From Psychromonas sp. Urea-02u-13 (lineage in GTDB: Bacteria > Pseudomonadota > Gammaproteobacteria > Enterobacterales > Psychromonadaceae): DNA of 64,000 nt. The stretch is taken from the NCBI RefSeq assembly GCF_002835995.1, contig NZ_PJBZ01000070.1:40800-104799 (forward strand), written 5' to 3'. Positions 37,343 to 47,320 of the stretch are shown here, in pieces. The position numbers were made by a program, and so were the translations under genes. The stretch's first letter is position 1, and the number at the start of each line of letters is the position of its first letter. The notes beneath the pieces are model-generated. The model was not told the DNA's origin. It saw only the letters and a program-made list of their open reading frames with translations, and ran no database searches.

Positions 37343-39034
37343 ATGTCATCAATTAGTAAAAGTAAGACATTATTAGATGTTTCGACACTGGCTTTTTCTC
37401 AGTTCGCTGAGAGAACTTTTGTGGGTAACGTTGATGGTGAAACGATTACTTATGCGCAAGCAGAACAAAAAGTTCAAGCATTACAACAATTATTAATTTC
37501 AGCGGGAATAGAGCAAGGCGATAAAGTCGCGATATGCAGTGAAAATATGCCTAATTGGGGCATTGTTTATATTGCTATTACGAGTATGGGTGCGGTTGCT
37601 GTGCCTATTTTACCGGATTTTCATAGCAATGAAGTTCATCATATTGTGAAGCATTCGGAAGCAAAACTGATTTTTTTTTCCGATAAAATGAATAACAAAC
37701 TTGCTGAAGATGATTTCACCTCTTCATTAGAGTTTGTGTTCTCGTTAGAAACGCTGTCACTAATTGAAAACTTCTCAAAACGATCAGAATTATTCGCCAT
37801 GGGCAGTGAAAAGTTTGCTCAGTTTAAAGCGAAGTTGGGCAAAGTGGACCCTGTTAATAAGCTCATTATTGACGAACAAGACCTTGCTGTGATCATTTAT
37901 ACCTCAGGGACAACAGGCCAGTCAAAAGGCGTGATGTTGTCGCATAAAAACTTAGTTTCACAGGTATATCAAGCACAAAAGTTAATTGATATTAATGAAA
38001 GTGATCGCTTTTTATCAATTTTGCCACTGGCACACACTTTTGAGTGTTCTGCTGGGTTTTTAGTGCCTTTTTCTAATGGGGCTTCAATTTATTATATTAA
38101 TAAAACACCCGCGCCTAAAATCATCTTAAAGGCAATGCAGCAAACAAAACCAACTTGTATGCTGAGTGTGCCTTTAGTGATTGAAAAAATTTACAAATCA
38201 AAAGTACAAGCCAGCTTCAATAAAAATGTAGTGATTAAATATCTTTATAATCATGTTCCTTTTGTACGTAAAAAATTGAATAAAATTGCCGGGAAAAAAT
38301 TACAAGAAAGCTTTGGCGGTAAAATACGACTTTTTGGTATTGGCGGTGCGAAGCTATCTCCTTTTGTTGAACAATTTTTACAAGAAGCCGAATTCCCTTA
38401 TGCGATTGGTTATGGCTTAACCGAAACAGCACCGATTATTGCGGGTGCGATACCGGGTAAAACAGCGGTAGGTACAACGGGATTGTTAGCTGAAGGCATC
38501 GAGCACAGATTTGTAAAACATGGACAAGAAGGCAACGATGCTGAATTACATGTTCGTGGCCCTAACATTATGATGGGTTATTACAAAGACCAAGCGCGTA
38601 CCGATGAAGTATTAGATAAAGACGGTTGGTTAAATACCGGTGATCTTGGTTGTATAGATAAAAATGGTGTTTTGAGCATTAATGGTCGTAGTAAAAATGT
38701 GATTATTGGCGCTAGCGGTGAGAACATTTACCCTGAAGCCATTGAGTCTGTTATAAACGAACACGCACTAGTGGTTGATTCTTTGGTGTATGAATTAGAC
38801 AGTAAAGTCGTGGCAAAAATTTATATCGATTATGATTTGTTTGATGAAACACATAACATCAATAATACCAGTGACTCCGCTTTACACGCTGAAATTTTAG
38901 CTATTCTAGAAGAAATAAAAATAGAAGCGAACACACTGTTAGCCAATTACTCAAAAATTTGCACTGTGTTTGAGCAATCAGAACCTTTTATCAAAACCCC
39001 TACCAAGAAAATTAAACGCTACTTACACGTTTAA
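37343..39034 (+). CDS. AMP-dependent acyl-CoA synthetase/ligase
   Basis: Activates a carboxylic acid as acyl-AMP and then the CoA (or carrier) thioester. The 563-aa length is that of fatty-acyl ligases. IIYTSGTTGQSKGVMLSHKN is the P-loop motif A3, YGLTETAPI motif A5, and GWLNTGDLG the ATP-ribose Asp. KTPTKKIKRY holds the C-terminal catalytic Lys. The IPLAHTFE-like segment (LPLAHTFECS) points to the long-chain group. The chain length cannot be read. It stands alone, ended by a strong terminator. Confidence 0.9.
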   Translation: MSSISKSKTLLDVSTLAFSQFAERTFVGNVDGETITYAQAEQKVQALQQLLISAGIEQGDKVAICSENMPNWGIVYIAITSMGAVAVPILPDFHSNEVHHIVKHSEAKLIFFSDKMNNKLAEDDFTSSLEFVFSLETLSLIENFSKRSELFAMGSEKFAQFKAKLGKVDPVNKLIIDEQDLAVIIYTSGTTGQSKGVMLSHKNLVSQVYQAQKLIDINESDRFLSILPLAHTFECSAGFLVPFSNGASIYYINKTPAPKIILKAMQQTKPTCMLSVPLVIEKIYKSKVQASFNKNVVIKYLYNHVPFVRKKLNKIAGKKLQESFGGKIRLFGIGGAKLSPFVEQFLQEAEFPYAIGYGLTETAPIIAGAIPGKTAVGTTGLLAEGIEHRFVKHGQEGNDAELHVRGPNIMMGYYKDQARTDEVLDKDGWLNTGDLGCIDKNGVLSINGRSKNVIIGASGENIYPEAIESVINEHALVVDSLVYELDSKVVAKIYIDYDLFDETHNINNTSDSALHAEILAILEEIKIEANTLLANYSKICTVFEQSEPFIKTPTKKIKRYLHV

Positions 39035-39046
39035 TTTATTGTTAAT

Positions 39047-39082
39047 AAGTGCCACTCATTAGATAGTGGCACTTGTTTTTTA
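39047..39082. terminator. Terminator between acyl-CoA ligase and fbp
   Basis: AAGTGCCAC and GTGGCACTT form a 9-bp stem followed by a T-run on the plus strand. The genes are convergent, so it may also serve fbp, although the left T-run for the minus strand is weak. Confidence 0.8.
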
Positions 39083-39100
39083 GTTACCCATGCTCTTTAG

Positions 39101-40099
39101 TTACCCGTGTTCTTTCATCATGGCCTGCGCAACATCAACCATGTTATTACTACCACAGAAGAAAGGAATACGTTGATGTAACTCTGTCGGTACGATTTCT
39201 AAAATACGTTGCTGTCCATCTATCGCCTTGCCTCCTGCTTGTTCCATCAAGAAAGCCATCGGATTACATTCATAAAGTAAACGCAATTTCCCATCAGGCG
39301 CAGACGCCGTAGAAGGGTAAATATAGATGCCTCCTTTTAATAAGTTACGATGAAAATCAGACACTAATGAACCAATATAACGAGAGGTATAAGGGCGCTG
39401 CGTGGCTTCATCTATCTCTTGGCAATACTTCAGATATTTTTTAACGCCGAGCGGAAACTTGAGGTAATTACCTTCATTAATAGAATAGATTCGTCCATCT
39501 TCAGGAATCTTCATGTTTTCATGTGAGAGGTAAAATACGCCTAGCGAAGGGTCACAGGTAAAACCATGTACGCCATTACCGGTGCTATAAACCAGCATGG
39601 TTGAAGAGCCATAAATGACATAACCTGCAGCCACTTGTTTTTCACCGGGTTGTAAAAAATCTTCAAGGGTAACGGGTGTCCCGAGTGGGCTAATACGTTT
39701 GTAGATAGAAAAAATGGTACCCACAGACACATTCACATCGATATTTGATGAGCCATCAAGCGGGTCCATCAATACCACGTATTTACTGTTACAACCGCGT
39801 TCACTATCAAAGGAGATAAATTCATCTTCCTCTTCTGATGCAATACCACAAACCTCACCACGCGCTTCTAATGCGGCTTTAAATTTATCATTAGCGTACA
39901 GGTCAAGCTTCTGTTGCACTTCGCCTTGAACATTCTCCACCCCCGTACTACCTGTAATATCAGCAATCCCTGCTTTATTTATCTCTCGATTAACCACCTT
40001 AGCCGCTAAACGGATAGCGCCTAATAGCAGGGTTAATTCACCGCTTGCCTCGGGAAAGTCTTGCTGTTTTTCAATAATAAATTCGCCTAACGTGATCAT
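39101..40099 (-). CDS. fbp: Fructose-1,6-bisphosphatase class I
   Basis: Gluconeogenic enzyme releasing phosphate from fructose 1,6-bisphosphate. The 332-aa length matches E. coli Fbp. IASEEEDE (metal-binding Glu residues), [19 protein letters not shown] (metal site), [19 protein letters not shown] and [17 protein letters not shown] are the class I signatures. A near-tandem 18-bp repeat spans the stop codon, so a TAA-containing duplicate follows the end. Isolated gene; the glyoxylate locus downstream feeds the same gluconeogenic direction. Confidence 0.97.
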   Translation of the reverse strand: MITLGEFIIEKQQDFPEASGELTLLLGAIRLAAKVVNREINKAGIADITGSTGVENVQGEVQQKLDLYANDKFKAALEARGEVCGIASEEEDEFISFDSERGCNSKYVVLMDPLDGSSNIDVNVSVGTIFSIYKRISPLGTPVTLEDFLQPGEKQVAAGYVIYGSSTMLVYSTGNGVHGFTCDPSLGVFYLSHENMKIPEDGRIYSINEGNYLKFPLGVKKYLKYCQEIDEATQRPYTSRYIGSLVSDFHRNLLKGGIYIYPSTASAPDGKLRLLYECNPMAFLMEQAGGKAIDGQQRILEIVPTELHQRIPFFCGSNNMVDVAQAMMKEHG

Positions 40100-40223
40100 T
40101 TTTATTCCTCTTTGACGGGGTAGTTATAGTTTCAGTTATCTTGCGATAACGCTGTTGAAAAAATCTCATTTAAACCAATAAGCAGCACTAAAGTTCGCAT
40201 TAATGGTTTATCCCTGAGTCTCT

Positions 40224-40384
40224 ATACCAAGCGCATTTAATTTATGAACCGTCTTGCTGGTTAAAACGGGCGCTATCTACGTTATGAATCTTGAAAGGAG
40301 AATAACTACTTCCTGCAATTCATGCCTTGATAGCACTGATTTTTCCTGCGCAATACAAACCCACATATTTAATGCTCTTGGTAT
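40224..40384 (+). repeat. Interspersed repeat A, copy 2 (MITE-like, best ends)
   Basis: 161 bp from ATACCAAGCGCATTTAAT to ATTTAATGCTCTTGGTAT. The ends are inverted repeats matching at 16 of 18 positions. Compared with copy 1, the hairpin arms here are ATGAAT/ATTCAT instead of ATGAGT/ACTCAT, so both sides changed together. It occupies most of the gap between fbp and the regulator gene. Confidence 0.85.
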
Positions 40385-40471
40385 GACTTCCGTTTAGTAA
40401 AAAGGCACCTCAATGATGATGAGGTACTGAATTAATAGATGACTTAATAGATTGCTTAAGCAAAAGTCAGG

Positions 40472-41977
40472 TTATTGACAATAACAACTGGGTTTTCTAG
40501 GACAAACGGCGCCACGTGCACAAATAAGCTGTGCCTCTTGTTCAATGCCGCGGGTTATCCAATTTATATTAAGAATACGTGCCACACTGATGAGCACTTT
40601 TTTTATCTTCGCTGGAATTTTACTGGTACCACCATTGGCGATGCATAAGCGTTGTAATTCATTAACCAATTCAACTGCATCATGGCCCTGTGCTGCGATT
40701 GCTGGGTTTAACTCAATGCCCGTGCACAATACGTGGTGACTATTATTGAGATCTTGTACTTTAATCGACTCACAGCAATAAATTTTAGCGATACCATTTT
40801 CATTCAAAATAGAAAACTGCGCTGCTGTCCCCGTACCTTGTTGATCTAACATACGAAACACTGACCAATGCTGACAAGGGTCGCACACAATACGCATATT
40901 TCCCCAGGGTAAAGGAATACCATTTCCGCGATACACCGCTTTTAATTTACCCTGTGCGTAAGCATCAAAATAGTGCCAGTGCGTGTAAGCTGAAACGGCT
41001 GTCATTCGGCGCATTACCACCGATTCTGACACCTCTATTTGTTTGCATACTGCTATCTCATAACCTTGTCTATCAAGTAGTTGACGAAAAGGCACCTTAG
41101 GGCAAAGCAAAGCGGCGGCAAAAAAACTGCATTCAAAATCACGCCAAGCATGCAAAATATCCTGTGCATCGAGTTGGCTTGAAGAGGGGGACTGTTCTTT
41201 CTGAATATCGTATTCGGTTTGATCGCCAGCGACCATAATGCTTTTTTCACCATCACTATTGTGTAAAACATTGTGTCCAATGTGCACGGCAAGTTCATAC
41301 TTTAACCGTGTTATATTTTTCTTTAATATTTTATTGAGATAAACCGTGCTCGGAGGTTGGAAATAAGAGGTCACCATTTTATTGCTTTTATCACTGACAA
41401 ATTCATCTTCTGGCAAACGGGTGAACCAACGAATTTTTAATCCTCGCTCTTCACTTATTTGCATTAAATCGTCTACGTGGATAGGCATCTTTTTCAAACC
41501 AATTTCTTCTGCTGCACGTTCTAAATCAGGGAAATGGTTCTGGTGGTGTTCTTGGTGTGCGCGAATTAATAGGTGTGCAAATTGGCGTCCTGTTGTCCCG
41601 GTTTGCGATAACATTTCAGGAATAGCGATTTGAAGTATTTCATTTGAAAACAGAAAGCTAGGCTCAAGCGCCATGCCTTTTATCCCGCCTCTATTGCCTT
41701 TTTCGGGGGTAATATCTTGCGCTTCTGGCGCATCATCTAAAAACCATTGAGGCTGTTTTTGAAACACGGTCGCAATGACTTCTAGCATCTCTTCACTAGG
41801 CACGCGTTTGCCACGTTCAATCATTGAAAGATAGGAAACGGAGGGCGCATATTCTGCTTCTAATTTAATGCAACGTGATGACAAATCTTCCAGTGTTAAG
41901 CCGTTACGTTTACGTAAATTACGTATCTTTGTGCCCAAAAAATGAGACTGTCTTCCTAAGCTTTTTTTTATTTTCAT
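40472..41977 (-). CDS. XRE-family regulator with ImmA/IrrE-like and DUF2083 domains
   Basis: A 501-aa transcription factor of the RamB/ScfR/PrpR-like short-chain acyl-sensing group. An N-terminal helix-turn-helix (about 12-75, IRNLRKRNGLTLEDLSSRC and YLSMIERGKR) is followed by an ImmA/IrrE-like part in which the metallopeptidase HExxH reads HIGHN (about 235-240). The large C-terminal DUF2083 region ends in a Cys cluster (ICARGAVCPRKPSCYCQ). It is divergent from the malate synthase gene, 166 bp away. RamB-type proteins control glyoxylate-bypass genes in actinobacteria, so this gene probably controls the adjacent locus and itself. Confidence 0.85.
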   Translation of the reverse strand: MKIKKSLGRQSHFLGTKIRNLRKRNGLTLEDLSSRCIKLEAEYAPSVSYLSMIERGKRVPSEEMLEVIATVFQKQPQWFLDDAPEAQDITPEKGNRGGIKGMALEPSFLFSNEILQIAIPEMLSQTGTTGRQFAHLLIRAHQEHHQNHFPDLERAAEEIGLKKMPIHVDDLMQISEERGLKIRWFTRLPEDEFVSDKSNKMVTSYFQPPSTVYLNKILKKNITRLKYELAVHIGHNVLHNSDGEKSIMVAGDQTEYDIQKEQSPSSSQLDAQDILHAWRDFECSFFAAALLCPKVPFRQLLDRQGYEIAVCKQIEVSESVVMRRMTAVSAYTHWHYFDAYAQGKLKAVYRGNGIPLPWGNMRIVCDPCQHWSVFRMLDQQGTGTAAQFSILNENGIAKIYCCESIKVQDLNNSHHVLCTGIELNPAIAAQGHDAVELVNELQRLCIANGGTSKIPAKIKKVLISVARILNINWITRGIEQEAQLICARGAVCPRKPSCYCQ

Positions 41978-41979
41978 TT

Positions 41980-41992
41980 TGTAAAATTTACA
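41980..41992. promoter_or_regulatory. Candidate operator between regulator and malate synthase
   Basis: TGTAAAATTTACA is a palindrome three bases upstream of the regulator start, followed closely by GTGTAATTTTCTTTGTGAAA, which repeats the half-site pattern. The position in the divergent gap makes it a plausible site for the XRE regulator. Confidence 0.35.
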
Positions 41993-42143
41993 CTGTGTAA
42001 TTTTCTTTGTGAAATTATATGAATTTTTTCTCTGTAGTTACAAGCGTTGAATAACAAACAAGCAGAAAGAGTTTGAAAAGTGAGCGTTGGCAAGGTTTTC
42101 GAATTCTATTTAAAAATAAATTGATAATACCAAGGAGCAAAAT

Positions 42144-44341
42144 ATGAATTTACCTCAACGGAAACAGTGCGCTATTAATCCTGCCTTTTATCAGTTTATT
42201 AATGATGATATTTTGCCGCAGACACCTTTAAACAGTGTGAATTTTTGGTATGACTTAAACTGTTTAATCAGTGATTTTTCAGCCAAGAACACTGCGTTAT
42301 TAGCAACACGTCAGCAAATGCAATCGCAAATTGATCAGTGGCATCGTGAAAACCCTATGACTGAAAACAGCATGAGCGAAACGTCAAAAAACGATTACCG
42401 TGAATTCTTGCAAGGTATTGATTATCTCACTCCCGCTATTGATGATTTTGTTATTGAAACAGAAAATGTGGATCCTGAAATTTCAACCATGGCAGGCCCA
42501 CAGTTAGTGGTACCAGTAAGTAATGCTCGCTTTGCTCTCAATGCTGCCAATGCGCGTTGGGGGAGTTTATACGATGCTTTTTATGGCACAGACGTTATTA
42601 GCAAGCATGGCGAGCTAAACAATGAGAAAGGCTTTAACGCACACCGCGGTCAAGCCGTTATCAACAAAGCAAAAGATTTTTTAGATGCACATTTCCCGTT
42701 AAATGAAGGCTCTCATCACCAGGTATCGAGTTACTTGGTTTATTACCAACACCTACTCGCTTTCTTCCCCGATGGCAGTGAAAGTGGTCTAAAACAAGCC
42801 TGTCAGTTTGTAGCGTTTGATGGCTCTAAAAACGACCCAAGTTATCTATTATTAAAAAACAATGGTTTACATGTGGGATTACAGATCGACCGCCACGGAA
42901 AAATTGGCGCGACTGATAAAGCTGATGTTGATGATATTCAAATGGAATCTGCATTGACCACTATTATGGATTTTGAAGATTCAGTTTCTGCCGTTGATAG
43001 CAACGATAAAATTGCTGCTTACCGTAATTGGTTTGGTTTAATGCGAGGCAACCTGAGTGCCTCATTTACTAAAAATACGCAGTCTGTGCTGCGCTCATTA
43101 AATTACGATCGTAACTTTACCGCTAAATCGGGAGAAATGTACTGTGTGCCTGGCCGATCGTTATTGATGGTGCGTAATGTCGGTCATTTGATGGGCACGG
43201 ATCTAATACAGGATATTGACGGTAATAATGCACCCGAAGGTATCATTGATGCCGTTATTACTGCGCTTATTGGCAGTATTGACCTCCAAAAAAATGCCGG
43301 AGATACATTTAGAAATAGTCGTGCAGGCAGCATCTATATTGTAAAACCTAAAATGCACGGGCCTGAAGAGGTACGTTTTACCTGCCAAATATTTAGTCGT
43401 GTTGAGCAGATGTTAAACCTTGCCGAAAATACTATCAAGCTTGGCATTATGGATGAGGAGCGCCGCACCGCACTACGTTAAATCTAAAGCAGTGTATTTA
43501 TGAGGCGAAGTCTCGCGTGGTGTTTATCAATACGGGATTTTTAGATAGAACGGGAGATGAAATTCATAGCAGTATGTTAGCCGGTGCTTTTTACCCTAAA
43601 GCGATGCTTAAAAATGAACAATGGATAGGCGCTTACGAGAACAATAATGTTGAAATGGGTCTACGTTGTGGTTTTTCAGGCAAAGCGCAAATTGGTAAAG
43701 GCATGTGGGCGATGCCCGATGAAATGAGCCAAATGATGATCGAAAAAATTGCACATCCACACTCAGGCGCTAATACCGCTTGGGTACCTTCACCAACCGC
43801 TGCCACGTTACACGCTTTGCATTATCACCAAGTGGATGTTTTTCAGGCGCAAAAATCGATTGTAACTCGCACCCCTGCAACGATTGAAGACATGTTAAGC
43901 ATTCCTGTTATGCCTACGAATATGCGTTTAACCGCGGAGCAGATAAACAGCGAGCTAGAGAATAATATTCAAAGTATTTTAGGTTATGTGGTGCGCTGGG
44001 TTGAGATGGGCATTGGTTGTTCAAAAGTCCCTGATATTAACAATATCGGATTGATGGAAGATCGCGCCACATTACGTATTTCAAGCCAGCATATTAGTAA
44101 TTGGTTAATGCATAACATCTGTCATGAAGAACAAGTTAACCGCGTGATGGAAAAAATGGCCTTGATTGTTGATAAACAAAATGAAGGTATTGCGGGTTAC
44201 CGCACTATGAGCCCTAACTGTGCAAACAGTCTTGCATTTCAGGCCGCTAGAGCACTTATTTTTAAAGGAGAGTCACAGCCAAACGGTTATACCGAACCGC
44301 TATTACATGAGTACCGCATATTAGCCAAGCAACAATGCTAG
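42144..44341 (+). pseudogene. glcB: Malate synthase G interrupted by a frameshift
   Basis: The frame starting at 42144 encodes the first 445 residues of malate synthase G (NLPQRKQCAINPAFYQFIND; FEDSVSAVDSNDK) and runs into TAA at 43479. The coding sense continues in another frame from about 43472 ([20 protein letters not shown]), joining the segment to 44341. The joined protein would be about 720 aa, the normal length of the G isoform. One base has been lost (or two gained) near 43470, in CGCCGCACCGCAC, which is not a homopolymer. The second part carries [23 protein letters not shown] and the C-terminal catalytic region. As read, the enzyme would be truncated before that region. It precedes aceA. 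Confidence 0.9.
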
Positions 44342-44406
44342 ACATTTTTAACCACTATAAATAAACCATAACTTACCTTAATATAACTATGCATAGAGAG
44401 ATAATA

Positions 44407-46005
44407 ATGATGAATTATAAAGCTGAAATGAATAACGCAGACCAATTTGTAAACCAACAGGGCACAACTTGGAATGCCATTAATCCAGAATATGTGGCTC
44501 GTATGCGTCTGCAAAATCGTTTTAAAACGGGGTTAGACATTGCTAATTACACGGCAGAAATTATGCGTAATGATATGCAAGCCTATGATGAGAATAGTGA
44601 AAATTACACACAATCGTTAGGCTGTTGGCACGGTTTTATTGGTCAGCAAAAAATGATCTCTATTAAAAAACATTTCACCACAACAAAAGGCACTTATCTC
44701 TATTTATCTGGTTGGATGGTGGCCGCGATGCGCTCAGAGTTTGGCCCATTACCGGACCAATCAATGCACGAGAAAACCTCTGTGCCGATGTTAATTGAAG
44801 AGTTATATACCTTTTTAAAACAAGCAGATGCACGTGAACTGAATCATCTATTTAATGACTTAGATGACGCACAAAGCCGTGGCGACCAAGTGGCAATGCA
44901 AGCGGTGCAAAAACAGATCAATGAATTTGAAACCCATGTGGTACCTATCATTGCGGATATTGATGCGGGTTTTGGTAATGAAGAAGCAACGTACTTATTA
45001 GCTAAAAAAATGATTGAAGCGGGGGCATGTTGTATTCAAATTGAAAATCAGGTGTCCGATGCCAAACAATGTGGGCATCAAGATGGCAAAGTAACTGTGC
45101 CTCATGAAGACTTTTTAGCAAAAATTAATGCCGTACGTTACGCCTTTATGGAGCTCGGTGTTGAGCAGGGCATTATCGTTGCACGTACGGATTCATTAGG
45201 GGCGGGGCTAACGCAAAAAATCCCAGTTTCTCAATATGCAGGTGATTTAGCTGAGCAATACAATGCCTTTATTGATGGTGAAAAACTCAACTCGTTAGCG
45301 GATTTGAACTCAGGTGACATGGTACTTAGCCGTGCGGGTGAACTGATTAAACCTAATCGCCTGGCTAACGGACTCGTGCGTTTTAAACCTGATACAGGTG
45401 AAGATCGTGTGGTACTTGATTGCATTACTTCACTGCAACATGGCGCTGATTTACTGTGGATTGAAACAGAAGCGCCAAATGTCGAGCAGATTGCTGGCAT
45501 GGTGAACCGTATTCGCGAAGTGGTGCCTAATGCTAAGTTGGTTTATAACAATAGTCCGTCTTTTAATTGGACGTTAAATTTCCGCCAGCAAGTCTTTGAT
45601 GCTTGGTTAGAAGAGGGCATTGATTTGAGTTCATATCAGCGTAGTGATTTGATGAGCCCACTTTACGATAATACTGAGCTTGCTAGCGAAGCCGATCTTA
45701 AAATACAGAATTTCCAAAAAGAAGCATCAAAACATGCGGGTATTTTCCATCACCTGATCACACTACCGACTTACCATACCGCTGCGTTATCAACGGATAA
45801 CTTGACCAAAGAATACTTCGGTGAGCGTGGCATGCTCGCTTATGTTGAAAACGTACAACGAAAAGAGATAAGACAATCGTTGGCTTCGGTAAAACACCAA
45901 GATATGTCGGGATCAAATATTGGTGACGATCACAAAGAGTATTTCTCAGGAGACCAAGCACTTAAAGCCTCGGGAGAAAATAATACCATGAGCCAGTTCT
46001 CGTAA
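44407..46005 (+). CDS. aceA: Isocitrate lyase
   Basis: Splits isocitrate to succinate and glyoxylate. The start is placed at the ATG at 44407, preceded by AGAGAG; an upstream in-frame ATG at 44389 is possible. At about 532 aa it is the longer isocitrate lyase of Pseudomonas and marine gammaproteobacteria, not the 434-aa E. coli type. The catalytic loop reads DAKQCGHQDGK in place of the common KKCGH. PIIADIDAGFGN (metal-binding Asp) and YNNSPSFNW are intact. It follows the broken malate synthase by 65 bp, forming the glyoxylate-bypass pair. Confidence 0.95.
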   Translation: MMNYKAEMNNADQFVNQQGTTWNAINPEYVARMRLQNRFKTGLDIANYTAEIMRNDMQAYDENSENYTQSLGCWHGFIGQQKMISIKKHFTTTKGTYLYLSGWMVAAMRSEFGPLPDQSMHEKTSVPMLIEELYTFLKQADARELNHLFNDLDDAQSRGDQVAMQAVQKQINEFETHVVPIIADIDAGFGNEEATYLLAKKMIEAGACCIQIENQVSDAKQCGHQDGKVTVPHEDFLAKINAVRYAFMELGVEQGIIVARTDSLGAGLTQKIPVSQYAGDLAEQYNAFIDGEKLNSLADLNSGDMVLSRAGELIKPNRLANGLVRFKPDTGEDRVVLDCITSLQHGADLLWIETEAPNVEQIAGMVNRIREVVPNAKLVYNNSPSFNWTLNFRQQVFDAWLEEGIDLSSYQRSDLMSPLYDNTELASEADLKIQNFQKEASKHAGIFHHLITLPTYHTAALSTDNLTKEYFGERGMLAYVENVQRKEIRQSLASVKHQDMSGSNIGDDHKEYFSGDQALKASGENNTMSQFS

Positions 46006-46052
46006 AGGCTCACACTATTTAGTGACATTGGTATAAATTGAACGAATGGGCG

Positions 46053-46073
46053 CCATCACTAGATAGGTGATGG
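46053..46073 (+). terminator. Possible terminator hairpin after aceA
   Basis: CCATCAC and GTGATGG pair around a 7-base loop about 50 bp after the aceA stop. There is no strong T-run behind it, so a rho-independent role is uncertain. Confidence 0.35.
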
Positions 46074-46155
46074 TTGTCTATTAATCACATCATTTTGCTG
46101 TTTTCATTGATTTTTTAAGAGACAATTCAGTCAATATTATTCAAGGATTGAATTT

Positions 46156-47253
46156 ATGTCTCTTTTAAAAACAACAATGGTGACCACTCTGCTATTAACT
46201 GGCTACAGCACATATAGCCACGCCAATACACCTCCAGAATTATCACTTCAAAATGCCACTTGGAAATTTAATAAACAATCAGCTTATGCACTGCAACACG
46301 ATGACTATTGTGGTGGTACGCAAGGCAGTATCGATACCATTGTCGTACCTGCATTATTAGCGCGAGGGTTAACGGCTTCATTTGGTGTGATCGCCAAAAC
46401 CTGTTGGGCACCATTATGGGAAAAAGCCCGTGAGCATGTGAATGCCGGTTTTACGCTATTTAACCATTCAATGCGCCATACCCCCGCTTATAAACCGACC
46501 TGGGAAAAGAGCAACTTTAAGGTCATTTGGGATAACAAACGTGATATCGCAGATGCGAATCAAAGGATTAAAAACAAAACCGGATTTACCCCCACTTTTA
46601 TGGCATTACCCTATGATATTGGTAGCGACGAAAGTTATGCCTATGTACGCGAACATTCAGAGTTAATTGCGATGCGTGCACCCGTTGAGAATAATGGCAA
46701 ATGGTCGGGAAATTTGGGTATTAATCATAAAGATTTTAGTAATCCTTATAAGTTAAAAGTAGAGTTATTCCACAACTGGAGCCCTTATTGGAAGTTAGGT
46801 AAAAACAAACGTTTACCTGCTTTTTTACAGGAGACGATTGAACGAGAAGGTTTTGGTATTCAATACTTTCATGGGGTGGCTGATGAGTCTTATTATTCGG
46901 TCGCTAAATCTGAATATTTACACTTTTTAGATAAACTCAAAAAAGCCTCTGATGAAAATCTCGTTTGGGTTGCTGATGCCAGTGAAATAGTAAACTACCG
47001 TTTTGCACGTGAATATTGCACCTTAGTATTGCAAAGTCGTTCACAGAAGATGGCTAATTTTTCAGGACAAGGTTCATTAACCAGCACAAAAAAATGCAAC
47101 AAAAGTAATGGTCAATTAACTGCAATGGCTGATATTGAAGATAATATTCGTAAAATAGAACAGGGTGGGCAAGCTATAAAATTTACTCAAGTTGCTGGAA
47201 AGTTACAGTTTGAATATGAAACGAATAAAGGGGATGTTGCGCTATATTTTTAA
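46156..47253 (+). CDS. Secreted polysaccharide-deacetylase-like protein
   Basis: A 365-aa exported protein with a signal peptide (about 1-24, cleavage after SHA). ALQHDDYCGG (about 46-55) resembles the NodB motif 1 with catalytic and metal Asp residues, and FNHSMRHTP (about 103-111) fits the HxxxH zinc motif. GFTPTFMALPYDIG corresponds to the third motif. This suggests a metal-dependent carbohydrate or peptidoglycan deacetylase, or a related amide hydrolase. The C-terminal 70 residues have two Cys and no clear domain. No polysaccharide genes are adjacent. Confidence 0.65.
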   Translation: MSLLKTTMVTTLLLTGYSTYSHANTPPELSLQNATWKFNKQSAYALQHDDYCGGTQGSIDTIVVPALLARGLTASFGVIAKTCWAPLWEKAREHVNAGFTLFNHSMRHTPAYKPTWEKSNFKVIWDNKRDIADANQRIKNKTGFTPTFMALPYDIGSDESYAYVREHSELIAMRAPVENNGKWSGNLGINHKDFSNPYKLKVELFHNWSPYWKLGKNKRLPAFLQETIEREGFGIQYFHGVADESYYSVAKSEYLHFLDKLKKASDENLVWVADASEIVNYRFAREYCTLVLQSRSQKMANFSGQGSLTSTKKCNKSNGQLTAMADIEDNIRKIEQGGQAIKFTQVAGKLQFEYETNKGDVALYF

Positions 47254-47320
47254 TTTATTTTTTTAGCTTGGTGGTTGTTTCTTTAAGCATCAGCTATCGG
47301 CTATCAATCTACTTGATGCG

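Noticed and set aside
43470..43516. Programmed ribosomal frameshift in malate synthase G
   Set aside because: No slippery heptamer or strong downstream structure was seen at the switch; a base loss or sequence error is simpler.
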